Of a stretch of DNA of 60,166 nt, positions 33,831-41,725 are shown in pieces. Position 1 is the first letter of the stretch; each line of letters begins with the position of its first letter. The DNA comes from Planctomycetota bacterium (GTDB taxonomy: Bacteria > Planctomycetota > B15-G4): contig JAJDEQ010000133.1 of NCBI GenBank assembly GCA_029259695.1, positions 1 through 60,166 of the forward strand. The letters are read 5' to 3'. The notes beneath the pieces are model-generated. The model was given only the letters and a program-made list of their open reading frames with translations, did not search any database and had not been told where the DNA came from. A program made the translations under genes and the position numbers.

Positions 33831-33871
33831 GCTGGCCCCGGGGGGGAGTGGTTCGTTCCGCGTGCAGCGTA

Positions 33872-34204
33872 TCAGCCGAAGATCCAGTGGCCCACGAAGG
33901 CCACGCCGGCAACCACGATCAGCTCCATGAGCAACAAGACCCAGCGCCACGGCGACGGCGGGCTGCGCAGGGTCAGCACGATCGCGACCAGCGTGCACAC
34001 GGCGGCCGCCACTGTCGTCCACAGCAGAGGCCCCACGAAGTCGTAGGCCCCGCTGAACCCGCGGTCCCCGGCGGGCAGATGGCGCTCTTCCTTGAACGCC
34101 TCGTGCAGCCAGTGGATCAGGAAGCCCAACGGGATCGGTGCCAGCAGCCAGATCAACGCGGCCCGCAGCCGGCTGCGACGCGGCTCGTGAGCCCGGGGGC
34201 TCAT
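33872..34204 (-). CDS. Small membrane protein
   Basis: 110 residues with three predicted membrane helices (AALIWLLAPIPLGFLIHWL, VGPLLWTTVAAAVCTLVAIVL, WVLLLMELIVVAGVAFVGHW). The N-terminus is Arg-rich, so it likely faces the cytoplasm. No motif is recognised. It may be co-transcribed with the lipoprotein gene. Confidence 0.6.
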   Translation of the reverse strand: MSPRAHEPRRSRLRAALIWLLAPIPLGFLIHWLHEAFKEERHLPAGDRGFSGAYDFVGPLLWTTVAAAVCTLVAIVLTLRSPPSPWRWVLLLMELIVVAGVAFVGHWIFG

Positions 34205-34241
34205 CGATCACCTGCCGGCCGCGAGGCAACGACATCGCTGG

Positions 34242-34784
34242 TCATCGTCTGCTCCTCTCGGGGTTGCTCGGGGCCGACCACGTGAACGTCATGGTACGAG
34301 AGCCGTCGTCGTTGACCACGATCGGGCCGGCGGTCATCCCGACCTTGGCCAGCACCCGCTGCGAGGCCGTGTTCCCGGGGGCCACCGTGGCGATCACGCG
34401 CTCCAGGCCCAGGCGTTCGGCGGCGTAGGCGAGCATCCCGCGCACCGCCTCGGTGGCCAGACCCTGCCCCCAGTGGTCTCGCGCGAGCGCGTACTTGATC
34501 TCGGCTTCGGGCTGGCCGCCGGGGTGCACGACACCACAGAAACCCACGACGGCCCCGGTGTCCTGCAACACGAGCGCGGACATGCCGTACCCGCGAGTGG
34601 CGTAGTTGCGCTCGGTGACAGCCACCCACTCGATGCAGCCCTCGCGGTCGAGCGCGCCGCCGTCACCCACCCAGCGCATGCCCTCGTCATCGCCGTAGAC
34701 GACACACATCGCGTCCACGTCGGCGGACGTGATCCAACGCACGAGCAGCCGCTCGGTCCGGAACAGCTCGTGCACGTCACTCAC
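34242..34784 (-). CDS. GNAT N-acetyltransferase (RimJ-like)
   Basis: A 180-residue acetyltransferase starting LFRTERLLVRWITSADVDAM and carrying the acetyl-CoA binding motif DHWGQGLATEAVRGMLAYA (Q/R-x-x-G-x-G/A), followed by NTASQRVLAKVGM. This layout is typical of the RimJ/RimL group, which acetylates protein N-termini or small amines. GTG at 34784 has GGGAG eight bases upstream; a TTG five codons earlier lacks one. It is the last of three neighbouring GNAT genes in one direction. Confidence 0.8.
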   Translation of the reverse strand: MSDVHELFRTERLLVRWITSADVDAMCVVYGDDEGMRWVGDGGALDREGCIEWVAVTERNYATRGYGMSALVLQDTGAVVGFCGVVHPGGQPEAEIKYALARDHWGQGLATEAVRGMLAYAAERLGLERVIATVAPGNTASQRVLAKVGMTAGPIVVNDDGSRTMTFTWSAPSNPERSRR

Positions 34785-34823
34785 GGGCAGCGCTCCCAAG
34801 GATCAGGCGCACGATTGACAGCA

Positions 34824-35294
34824 TCACGTCGTCCGCGTGTAGAGGAACTCCTCGCGAACCCCACTCGCGTTCGCGCCGGGGATCTCGCCCTCGCCGCAAC
34901 GCACGAAGCCGCACTTCTCGAGCACACGGATCGAGCCCAGGTTGTCCTTGGCCACATGCGCGTGCAGCGGGCGCTCGGTGACCTGCACCAGGAACTGCGA
35001 CAGCGCCGCGCTGGCGATGCCCTGCCCCCAGAAGCGCGCACCGAGCCAGTAGCCGACCACCCGTCGCCCACCCAGATCGAAGCACAGCAGGTACCCGGCG
35101 ACCTGTTCGCGAAAGACGATCGTCTGCTTGAACACCGTGTCGTCGCCCAGGATGCGGTGCTCCCAATGGAGGTCGAAGGCGGCGGCGTCTCGCGGCGGGA
35201 GCCCGGCCATGCGTGTCGCGGTGAGATCGAGCTGGTGCTCGAAGAACGCGGGCAGGTCTGCCGGCTCCACGTCGCGCAGGACCACCTCTGTCAT
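34824..35294 (-). CDS. GNAT N-acetyltransferase
   Basis: 156 residues: VVLRDVEPADLPAFFEHQLD at the start, the acetyl-CoA motif ARFWGQGIASAALSQFL, then NLGSIRVLEKCGFVRCGE. The substrate is unknown. Its ATG at 35294 overlaps the stop of the next GNAT gene by four bases (ATGA), so the two are translationally coupled. Confidence 0.85.
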   Translation of the reverse strand: MTEVVLRDVEPADLPAFFEHQLDLTATRMAGLPPRDAAAFDLHWEHRILGDDTVFKQTIVFREQVAGYLLCFDLGGRRVVGYWLGARFWGQGIASAALSQFLVQVTERPLHAHVAKDNLGSIRVLEKCGFVRCGEGEIPGANASGVREEFLYTRTT

Positions 35295-36124
35295 GCCGTG
35301 TCCCTCTCGCCCGTGCCGCTGCGTCCGAAGTTCACGCGCAGCAGGCGATGCTCGGCGCGGAAGCCGGCTCGTTCGATGGCGCGGCGGGCGCCCAGGTTGC
35401 TGACCTCGGTGGAGCAGTGCGGCGACAGGTCATCCGCGCGGCTGCGCGCCACCAGGCTCGTGAGCATGGCCGAGCCGACGCCCCGACCGCGCTCCGGGCC
35501 GTGCACGATGAGCCCGAGGTGCGCGACGCCGGCCTGTTGTGGATCGCGTCGGAGTTCGCCCACGCAGCGGATGTGCTCGCCGTCCTGGAGCAGCAGCAGC
35601 TCCCGGCGCTCGAGCCGTTCGCGCACGTAGCCCTCCAGGAAGTCCCGGGGCGCGCCGATCTCCTCGGCCTGGAAGTCGACGATCCTCTGGTGATCAGCGG
35701 GTCGGGCCGGCGCCAGTCCGTCCAGAGCCGTCACCTCCGGTTCGGCGACGTGCGCGTAGAGCAGGGTGTGGGGTTCGACGTGCGTTGCCAGCTTCAACGC
35801 CGAGGACAGCGCATGGGGATCCGACGTGGCCACCATCATGTGCGCGACGCCGCACTCGCTCAGGACCAGACGCAGCAGGTCCGTTGCACGCTCGCCGAAG
35901 GGCGGCAGCACATGGAAGCGCAGCAACTGACCCTGCTCATCGACCGAGCAACAGCCGGCCACCTCGCCCCCCACCAACAGCGCATGGGGCGCGGCCAGGT
36001 CGGCGAAGGCAGCCCACATGTCGTCCATCGGCGCCACGAGCTGGGCCAGGTAGGCTGCATGCTGTTCGTCGTAGACCGACGCGGCATCCGGACGCACGGA
36101 GAGTGGTTCAGTGTCCACGAGCAC
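35291..36124 (-). CDS. Two-part GNAT-like acetyltransferase
   Basis: 277 residues. The N-terminal half (AAYLAQLVAPMDDMWAAFADL, LLVGGEVAGCCSVDEQGQLL) resembles a degenerate GNAT fold and the C-terminal half is a good GNAT domain: LGLIVHGPERGRGVGSAMLTSLV (acetyl-CoA loop) and NLGARRAIERAGFR. Such double-domain proteins are known in the family. GTG at 36124 is the start. It is the first of three GNAT genes in a row, and its stop overlaps the next start. Confidence 0.75.
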   Translation of the reverse strand: MLVDTEPLSVRPDAASVYDEQHAAYLAQLVAPMDDMWAAFADLAAPHALLVGGEVAGCCSVDEQGQLLRFHVLPPFGERATDLLRLVLSECGVAHMMVATSDPHALSSALKLATHVEPHTLLYAHVAEPEVTALDGLAPARPADHQRIVDFQAEEIGAPRDFLEGYVRERLERRELLLLQDGEHIRCVGELRRDPQQAGVAHLGLIVHGPERGRGVGSAMLTSLVARSRADDLSPHCSTEVSNLGARRAIERAGFRAEHRLLRVNFGRSGTGERDTA

Positions 36125-36346
36125 CTTGATAACAAACCCCGGCTCGGCTGCCGATCACCCAAACGGAGCGGGGGTCCAGCTCGTGCCCCGCTCCTCCTGC
36201 GGCGGCCATGACCGTACAGCTTGCGCTGCGGCCGGCACGGCATGACACTCAGGCCTCCCGGAGTTTCGCCCAGCCTGAGGAATCCCTCGTGGAGACGTCA
36301 CGTCATGCATCGGGGTGATCGCCGCCCTGCCCTCTGCCAGGTCTTG

Positions 36347-37921
36347 ATGCGCACCGCTGTGCTGCTCCCCGCGCTGCTGCTCTGCGCACCGCGCGCGGCG
36401 GCCGATGCCGTCGTCCACGTGCCCGCCGAGGCGGCGACGATCCAACTGGGGATCGATGCGGTCGACCCCGGCGGCGTGGTGATCGTCGCGGCGGGACTCT
36501 ACAACGAACTGATCGACTTCCACGGCAAGGCGCTCACGCTGACGAGCGTCGATCCGGACGATCCGCTGGTCGTGGCCGGCACCGTCGTCACGGGCGCCGG
36601 ACTGGACGGCCCCGTCGTGCGCTGCGTGAGCGGGGAGGGCGACGACACGGTGCTCACCGGCCTCACCATCACCGGCGGCAACGGTCTCGTCTCACCGGCG
36701 ATGGAGCCGCGCGGCGGTGGCATGCGCTGCGTCGGCAGCAGCCCGACGGTCACGCGCTGCGTGTTCGAGGGCAACCAGGTCGGGCCGTACAACGGCTGGG
36801 TGCAGGGCGGCGGGATGTACATCGAGGGCGGCAACCCGCGCATCTCCCACTGCGTGTTCCGCAGCAACGCGGCCCTCGCCATCGGGGGGCCGGTGAAGCT
36901 GCCGGCCGGCACGGGCGGTGGCCTGGCGATCTTCAACGGCGCGGCGACGGTAGCGAGCTGCATCTTCGTCGGCAACCGCGCCGGCGGCGGGTCGTTCGAT
37001 GGCGGCGGCGGCCTGTACGTGAAGTCCAGCGCGCCGGGTGTGGACGTCGTCAATTGCACCATCGCCGGGAACGACCTGGAGTCGTTCTTCGCGTCGGGCG
37101 GCGGCCTCCTCGGCGATGCGCGCGTCGCGAATGTCGTCGCCTGGGGCAACGCCGGCGCGGAGATCGTCAGCCTGCCCGGGCCGCCGGCGGTGGTGACCTA
37201 CTCCGACATCGAAGCGGGCTTCGTCGGCGTCGGCAACATCGCTGCCGACCCGCTCTTCGTGCGTGATCCCAACCCGGGCGGCGACCTGGAGTGGGGAACC
37301 GCCGACGACGACCACGGTGATCTGCACCTCTCGCCCGGCTCCCCGGCCATCGACGCCGGCGACAATCTGGCCGTGCCGGCGTTCCTGCTCACCGACCTCG
37401 ACGGGGCTCCCCGCTTGCAGGACGACCCGGCCACAGCCGACACCGGCAACGGAACGAGTCCGCTGGTCGACATGGGCGCCTACGAGGGGCCGAGCCTGTG
37501 CGGCGCGGAGCTCGCCTCGGCGACGCCGTACGGCACCGGCAAGCCGGGGACGAACGGCATCCCCGTGCTGTCGACCACCAGCCTGCCGATCCCTGGTGAG
37601 ACCGCGGACCTGACGATCACGGACGGACTCCCGAACAGCACCCCCGCGACGCAACCCCTGGTGCTGTTCATCGGCGTGCGCGAAACGAACATCCCCTTCG
37701 ACGGCGGCACGCTGCTCGCAGGCGCGGACCTCGTCCTCTTCCTCCCGATCGGGCTGGACGGAGACGGGGACGCGACGCTCTCCGGGCCGGTTCCATTCGA
37801 CGCCTCGCTGTGCGGCCTGGCAGTGTTCTTCCAGGTCATGATCGCCGGCGATCCCGGCGCGACCGGTTTCCACCAGACCGCGCAGACCAACGGCATGAGG
37901 TGGGTCTTCGGCGGCGAGTAG
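36347..37921 (+). CDS. Exported right-handed beta-helix protein with the shared C-terminal domain
   Basis: 524 residues. ATG at 36347 gives a clean signal peptide (RTAVLLPALLLCAPRAAA); ATG at 36305 would add 14 residues. The body (about 25-370) has beta-helix turns with Asn and Gly ladders, e.g. AATIQLGIDAVDPGGVVIVAAG, TITGGNG, VNCTIAGNDL, and closes with PGSPAIDAGDN...DMGAYEG, the standard end of such surface proteins. The C-terminal 130 residues carry the shared pattern in divergent form (YGTGKPGTNGIPVL, IPFDGGTLLAGADLVLFL, FFQVMIAGDPGATGF). It is likely a cell-surface or secreted adhesin or polysaccharide-binding protein. Confidence 0.8.
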   Translation: MRTAVLLPALLLCAPRAAADAVVHVPAEAATIQLGIDAVDPGGVVIVAAGLYNELIDFHGKALTLTSVDPDDPLVVAGTVVTGAGLDGPVVRCVSGEGDDTVLTGLTITGGNGLVSPAMEPRGGGMRCVGSSPTVTRCVFEGNQVGPYNGWVQGGGMYIEGGNPRISHCVFRSNAALAIGGPVKLPAGTGGGLAIFNGAATVASCIFVGNRAGGGSFDGGGGLYVKSSAPGVDVVNCTIAGNDLESFFASGGGLLGDARVANVVAWGNAGAEIVSLPGPPAVVTYSDIEAGFVGVGNIAADPLFVRDPNPGGDLEWGTADDDHGDLHLSPGSPAIDAGDNLAVPAFLLTDLDGAPRLQDDPATADTGNGTSPLVDMGAYEGPSLCGAELASATPYGTGKPGTNGIPVLSTTSLPIPGETADLTITDGLPNSTPATQPLVLFIGVRETNIPFDGGTLLAGADLVLFLPIGLDGDGDATLSGPVPFDASLCGLAVFFQVMIAGDPGATGFHQTAQTNGMRWVFGGE

Positions 37922-37956
37922 GCGGTGGACCAGGAGCGACATGAGCTGCCCTCCGG

Positions 37957-37984
37957 CGCCGGTCTGGCGTCGATCAGACCGGCG
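37957..37984. terminator. Bidirectional hairpin terminator
   Basis: A ten-base-pair perfect stem, CGCCGGTCTG with CAGACCGGCG (37957-37966 and 37975-37984), closes an eight-base loop. It lies between convergent genes ending at 37921 and 37974 and overlaps the last codons of the minus-strand gene. Confidence 0.7.
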
Positions 37985-38456
37985 GGACGAGCGCCCCTTC
38001 GAACTCCCCGAAGGACCAGCCGTCGAGCGTGGGCGGAGTCACTCCGAGGGCCCTCAGCATGCCGCTGATCTGCCTGCGGTGCTCGGTGGCGTGGTTGATC
38101 GTCTGGAGCATCACCACCCAGGGGGCCACGACGTGACCGTCGGTGGTCCGCACGCGCGTCTCGGCGGATGTGCTGCCCGCGTCCCGCGCCAACGCCAGCA
38201 GGCCCTCGCCGCTCGCCCGGGCTGCGTCTCGCAGCTCACCGGACGACAACGGCTCGGCCTGCCGCTGCTCGGGCGGGAGCGTGAGCAGCGCGAGGTAGGC
38301 CCGCTGTGCCTCGACCAGGTGCGATAGCGTGTGACGCAGGCTCCACTCCGTCGCCGGATCGGGCGCCGCGTCGAGCTGCTCTTCGCTCAGGGCCGCACAG
38401 GCCGCGAGGAGCTCGTCGTTGGCCCAGTTGTTGTGCTCGAAGAGCTTGGTGAGCAT
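37974..38456 (-). CDS. DinB family protein
   Basis: 160 residues of the DinB/YfiT four-helix fold: LFEHNNWANDELLAACAALS, the metal-ligand region SLRHTLSHLVEAQRAYL, and TINHATEHRRQISGMLRALG with the C-terminal His pair. Family members bind a divalent metal through three His and include thiol transferases. The activity here is unknown. ATG at 38456 has GGAGG eight bases upstream and is preferred over the GTG/ATG six codons earlier. Confidence 0.8.
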   Translation of the reverse strand: MLTKLFEHNNWANDELLAACAALSEEQLDAAPDPATEWSLRHTLSHLVEAQRAYLALLTLPPEQRQAEPLSSGELRDAARASGEGLLALARDAGSTSAETRVRTTDGHVVAPWVVMLQTINHATEHRRQISGMLRALGVTPPTLDGWSFGEFEGALVPPV

Positions 38457-38520
38457 GACGACATCCTCCATCACACGACAGCATCCGATCGACGAGCGCC
38501 CGTGCGCACCGCCACGACCC

Positions 38521-39030
38521 TCACCACTCGCCCGCGTAGTCGAGCGGCGTCCCCGACGTCGCCGCCAGGTACTGGTACTTCAACCTGATGATCTGGCGCA
38601 TGTGCAGGTGGTCGTGGGCCAGCCAGTTGGTCAGGAACATGCGCGCCGTGAGCGGGCCCAGCTTGGGGTGCTCGTACGCGTTGTCCCAGGCCGGATCAAC
38701 GAGACTCGCGAGCCAGCGCACCGAGGCCGAGCGCTCCTCGAGCAAGGCTTCCAGCTTCACGGCGTAGTCCTGCTGCATGTACCGCCGACTCTCCACCCAG
38801 CCCTCTGGGTCGATGGACGGCGGGGCCCGCGACGGATCCTCGAGCACCGAGCGCACGCGCGTGCGGAAGTCGTCCCGCTCCTCGTCGTACAGGTGACAGA
38901 CGTTCTCCAGCAGGCACCAGTGGTCCGGGTGCGGCCGCCAGAGTTGGAGTTCGCCGGGCAGGTCCCTCAGGAGCGAGTCGAAGGTCGCCCGGTTGGCTCC
39001 GAGCTGCGAGACGACGGCTGCGATGTCCAT
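38521..39030 (-). CDS. DinB superfamily protein
   Basis: 169 residues, second DinB-type protein in a row, transcribed in the same direction: VVSQLGANRATFDSLLRDLP, WCLLENVCHLYDEERDDFRTR and NWLAHDHLHMRQIIRLKYQY, the last carrying the paired His that bind metal. It is only distantly similar to its neighbour, so this is not a recent duplication. Role unknown. The start is ATG at 39030, with GTG at 39036 possible. Confidence 0.8.
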   Translation of the reverse strand: MDIAAVVSQLGANRATFDSLLRDLPGELQLWRPHPDHWCLLENVCHLYDEERDDFRTRVRSVLEDPSRAPPSIDPEGWVESRRYMQQDYAVKLEALLEERSASVRWLASLVDPAWDNAYEHPKLGPLTARMFLTNWLAHDHLHMRQIIRLKYQYLAATSGTPLDYAGEW

Positions 39031-39135
39031 GCTCACTTCGTCAGCGTACCCAATGACCTGGCGGCGACGGAGCCGCGCATTCGTCCGGCCCTCGCCAGCC
39101 AGCTTCCCCGCGGCCGGCAGCGTCAGCGTCAGCCG

Positions 39136-39576
39136 TCAGCGGACGGGAACCAGGGCGCCTGCGGCGAGGAACGGATGGAGCATGTTGGCCGCCCCTCCGT
39201 GCTCGACGATCTTGCCGTTCACGACGCGATTGAGGTTCACCCCGGTGAAGGTCAGGCGCTTGTGCGTGGGCGCCATGCCCAGCCACTCTCCCGAGTGGGT
39301 TCCCACGGCCGACAGCGCGGTCGCGACCCACTCCCCCTCCGCGATCTGATGCTGGATCGCGATCTGCAGGTCCGGGTAGACGGCGCGCACCCCGCGAACG
39401 TGCGCGGCCATTCCCTCGACCCCGGAGACCACGCGCGTCTCCCCGTCGGTCTCGACACAGGCCGGGTCGATCAACTCGTCGAGCAGGCGCACGTCACCGG
39501 AGTTCACGACCTCCTCGAGGAAGCGCCGCACGAGCTGCTTGTTGTCGTCGAGCTGGGACATGTGGGGCTCGCTCAT
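39136..39576 (-). CDS. SnoaL-like ester cyclase/polyketide cyclase family protein
   Basis: 146 residues of the SnoaL/NTF2-like fold: NKQLVRRFLEEVVNSGDVRLLDELIDP, then VEGMAAHVRGVRAVYPDLQI, TGVNLNRVVNGKIVEHGG and NMLHPFLAAGALVPVR. This is the layout of the soluble ester cyclase family. The true substrate is unknown. The ATG at 39576 is used; GTG at 39594 would overlap the methyltransferase gene. Confidence 0.75.
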   Translation of the reverse strand: MSEPHMSQLDDNKQLVRRFLEEVVNSGDVRLLDELIDPACVETDGETRVVSGVEGMAAHVRGVRAVYPDLQIAIQHQIAEGEWVATALSAVGTHSGEWLGMAPTHKRLTFTGVNLNRVVNGKIVEHGGAANMLHPFLAAGALVPVR

Positions 39577-39583
39577 CGGTTGC

Positions 39584-40138
39584 TCATCGGCCACGCGAAG
39601 CGTCTTCGGCTGTATCGGTGGACTCGGAGACTCTCACCGTTCGACGAACGAAGAAGAAGTCTCTCCTGGCGAGGACTGCTTCCCAGGCGTCGTCGGTGAA
39701 GCAGCCGCGGATCAGCGCTCGATTGCTCTTCGTATCTGCCAGCAGGATGTGCCCTCCTGGGGCGACCCACTTCCGTACTCGGCCCAACAGCGCGAGGCGC
39801 CGCTCCTCGGACGGGAGCATGTGCAGCACGCGATCGAGCACGACGACGTCGTACTCGCGGTCGGCGCTGAACGTCTCGACGTCCCCGACTTCGCAGCGCA
39901 CATCGAGCTCCTCGGCCGCCACGCGCTGCTCGAGCTGGGCGACTCCGGACGGGGCCGTGTCAACGGCATGCACCGAGTGACCGCATCGTGCCGCGACCAA
40001 GGCGTCACGCCCCTGGCCGCATCCGAGATCGAGCACGGCCAAAGGGGCGGGAGCTTCGCGGAAGAACTCCACGAACTCCGCGAACGGCTCGCCACACGCC
40101 GCTTCACAGCGCTGGTACTCTCGGTCGTAGTCGGTCAA
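39584..40138 (-). CDS. Class I SAM-dependent methyltransferase
   Basis: 184 residues with the SAM-binding motif AVLDLGCGQGRDALVAARCG (motif I), then VHAVDTAPSGVAQLEQRV, DVVVLDRVLHMLPSEERRLALLG (post-motif II and III) and a C-terminal segment APGGHILLADTKSNRALI. The start is TTG at 40138 with no clear ribosome-binding site, so the N-terminus may be later. The substrate is unknown. Confidence 0.75.
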   Translation of the reverse strand: MTDYDREYQRCEAACGEPFAEFVEFFREAPAPLAVLDLGCGQGRDALVAARCGHSVHAVDTAPSGVAQLEQRVAAEELDVRCEVGDVETFSADREYDVVVLDRVLHMLPSEERRLALLGRVRKWVAPGGHILLADTKSNRALIRGCFTDDAWEAVLARRDFFFVRRTVRVSESTDTAEDASRGR

Positions 40139-40189
40139 TGCGTCATGGCCCGAAGCGCAGCAGGACTCGGCACACCTGATTGCACCCGA

Positions 40190-40238
40190 GTCTCAGCAGC
40201 GTACCGTCCGCGACGAGCGCTTGTCCGCCTGCGACATC
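40190..40238 (-). other. Degenerate attC-like palindrome
   Basis: On the minus strand ggacaagcgctcgtcgcgg (ending near 40219) resembles the R''-L'' part of the attC sites at 58-60 kb, with partial pairing to cgctgctgagac upstream on the plus strand. It lies just past the end of the small membrane protein gene at 40258. The right half is poor. Confidence 0.3.
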
Positions 40239-40257
40239 CTGTGGTGGCGATCGCTGT

Positions 40258-40530
40258 TCAGCGGGCCTCGCTGTGGGTGCTCCAGAAGCCCGATGCCTCG
40301 ATCCTTCGAGCACTGCTCACGATCCCCGCCAGATTCAGAGCGAACATCACGAGGCAAAGGCCCGCCGCGAACGGGATGTCGCCGTCGCGTTCCCACGCCC
40401 AGAGCAAGACGAGCGCCGCGCTGGCCCCCGTGAGGCATGAAGCCAGGATCAGCAACATCAGGTGCCTGCGCGAGAACCTGATGCTTCGAGCGAAGATCCT
40501 TGCTCGGCTGTCCAGCGGGTCGTGTTGCAT
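40258..40530 (-). CDS. Small two-helix membrane protein
   Basis: 90 residues from ATG 40530, which has GGAG upstream. Two membrane helices (HLMLLILASCLTGASAALVLL and GDIPFAAGLCLVMFALNLAGI) are followed by a short tail. No family. Size, orientation and the flanking attC-like remnants are those of an integron cassette gene. Confidence 0.6.
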   Translation of the reverse strand: MQHDPLDSRARIFARSIRFSRRHLMLLILASCLTGASAALVLLWAWERDGDIPFAAGLCLVMFALNLAGIVSSARRIEASGFWSTHSEAR

Positions 40531-40557
40531 CGGGCGCTTGCACTCCATCGGTTGCAT

Positions 40558-40625
40558 GCACAACGTCCCGCCGCTCAGCGGCGAGAGGCGGCATGCATGG
40601 TACCGCCCTGGCCGCCCCCACGATC
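40558..40625 (-). other. Half attC-like site
   Basis: On the minus strand, cgctgagcggcgggacgttg (near 40564-40583) matches the L'-R' half of the attC sites at the right end (compare gctgagcggcaatgacgttg near 53010). The R'' half is not recognisable. It may mark an old cassette boundary. Confidence 0.35.
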
Positions 40626-40840
40626 AGCCCGGCGCCGACGGGACCCGAGGCTGACGCCTTCACGGCCGCGGCGGAGACGTTATCCTCTCGGCATCGTGAT
40701 CAAGGCCCACACCTCGCAGCTGCGCGCTCTGCCGCAGCACCCCTCGGGTTTCGGCTGACGCCTCGTCCCCCTGACGGCGTCGCCGAATCAATTCAAACCT
40801 GCGCGGGCACCGACGCCCGCCCCTCCCGAGGAATGTCACT
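40626..40840 (+). other. Upstream region of the molybdoenzyme operon
   Basis: No gene is recognisable here. A weak -10-like element TATCCT (40681-40686) lies in cgttatcct, about 155 bases before the GTG at 40841. The identical nine bases occur before the sigma/CHAT operon (22834-22842), but this may be chance. Confidence 0.35.
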
Positions 40841-41725
40841 GTGGCCGATTCTCCTTCTCCACCCGATCACGCCGGACCGCCGCCTGAGAGCGTTCCCCCG
40901 GACCCGTCGCGGCGCAAGTTCCTGAAGCAAGCCGGGCTCACGGCCGCGGCCGCAGCGACGGCCGGCGCCGCAGATGCAACTGCGCGGACCCCCGACGTGC
41001 CCGGCGACGGCGCGCCGCTGCCCGAAGAGTTCTGGCGCGACCGCATGCAGGCGCCGGACGACGGCAAGCGCTACGGCTGGGTCGTGGACACCCGCCGCTG
41101 CTTCGGCTGCCACGCCTGCGAGGTGGCCTGCAAGGCCGAGAACGACGTTCCCCTGGGCCACTTCATCCGCCAGACGATCTACCACGACCACCAACGCGAG
41201 AACGGACAGGTGGCGCGCATCATGGTGCCCATGGCGTGCCAGCACTGCGAGGACGCCCCCTGCCTCAAGGCCTGCCCCTGCGGAGCGCTGCACAAGGGAG
41301 CGGGCGGCAGCGTGCAGGTGGACTACGACCAGTGTTCGGGCCACGCCGCCTGCAAGGACGCTTGTCCGTACGGCGCGATCTACATCGACCCCGTCGCCAA
41401 CCAGGCGGTCAAGTGCCACAACTGCACGCACCGCGTCGAGCAGGGCATGGAGCCCGCCTGCGTACCGACCTGTCCCAGCGACGCGCTGTACTTCGGCGAC
41501 CTGAACGACCCGACCTCCAGCGTCTCGCGCGTCGCCGCGACGCTGGAAGCCGAGGCGCAGCTCGAGGTGCTGCGCCCGGAGGAGAACACCCGACCGCGCA
41601 TGCGCTTCGTGACCGACGCCACCCACCCGATGGCCGCCTGGGAGCCCAAGATCCCTCGGCAGGGCGCGAGCTATGCGCCGGAAGCGTACGACGTCTTCAA
41701 CTGGGGCGAGGGAGGTGAGCAGTGA
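40841..41725 (+). CDS. Four-cluster ferredoxin subunit of a molybdoenzyme (Tat-exported)
   Basis: 294 residues. A twin-arginine-like signal SRRKFLKQAGLTAAAAATAGAA precedes the mature part. Four [4Fe-4S] cysteine groups are present: CFGCHACEVACKAEND, CQHCEDAPCLKACPCGAL, CSGHAACKDACPYGAIY and CHNCTHRVEQGMEPACVPTC. This is the DmsB/PsrB/TtrB type that carries electrons to or from the molybdenum subunit. GTG at 40841 follows a GAGGA nine bases upstream. Its stop overlaps the ATG or GTG of the catalytic subunit gene by four bases. The B-subunit-first order differs from the common A-B-C. Confidence 0.85.
   Translation: MADSPSPPDHAGPPPESVPPDPSRRKFLKQAGLTAAAAATAGAADATARTPDVPGDGAPLPEEFWRDRMQAPDDGKRYGWVVDTRRCFGCHACEVACKAENDVPLGHFIRQTIYHDHQRENGQVARIMVPMACQHCEDAPCLKACPCGALHKGAGGSVQVDYDQCSGHAACKDACPYGAIYIDPVANQAVKCHNCTHRVEQGMEPACVPTCPSDALYFGDLNDPTSSVSRVAATLEAEAQLEVLRPEENTRPRMRFVTDATHPMAAWEPKIPRQGASYAPEAYDVFNWGEGGEQ

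Noticed and set aside
36128..36180. Plus-strand sequence gataacaaaccccggctc...ggagcgggg resembling an attC
   Set aside because: The orientation is opposite to the genes around it, the spacing of the boxes is wrong and the R' box is poor. Chance similarity is likely.
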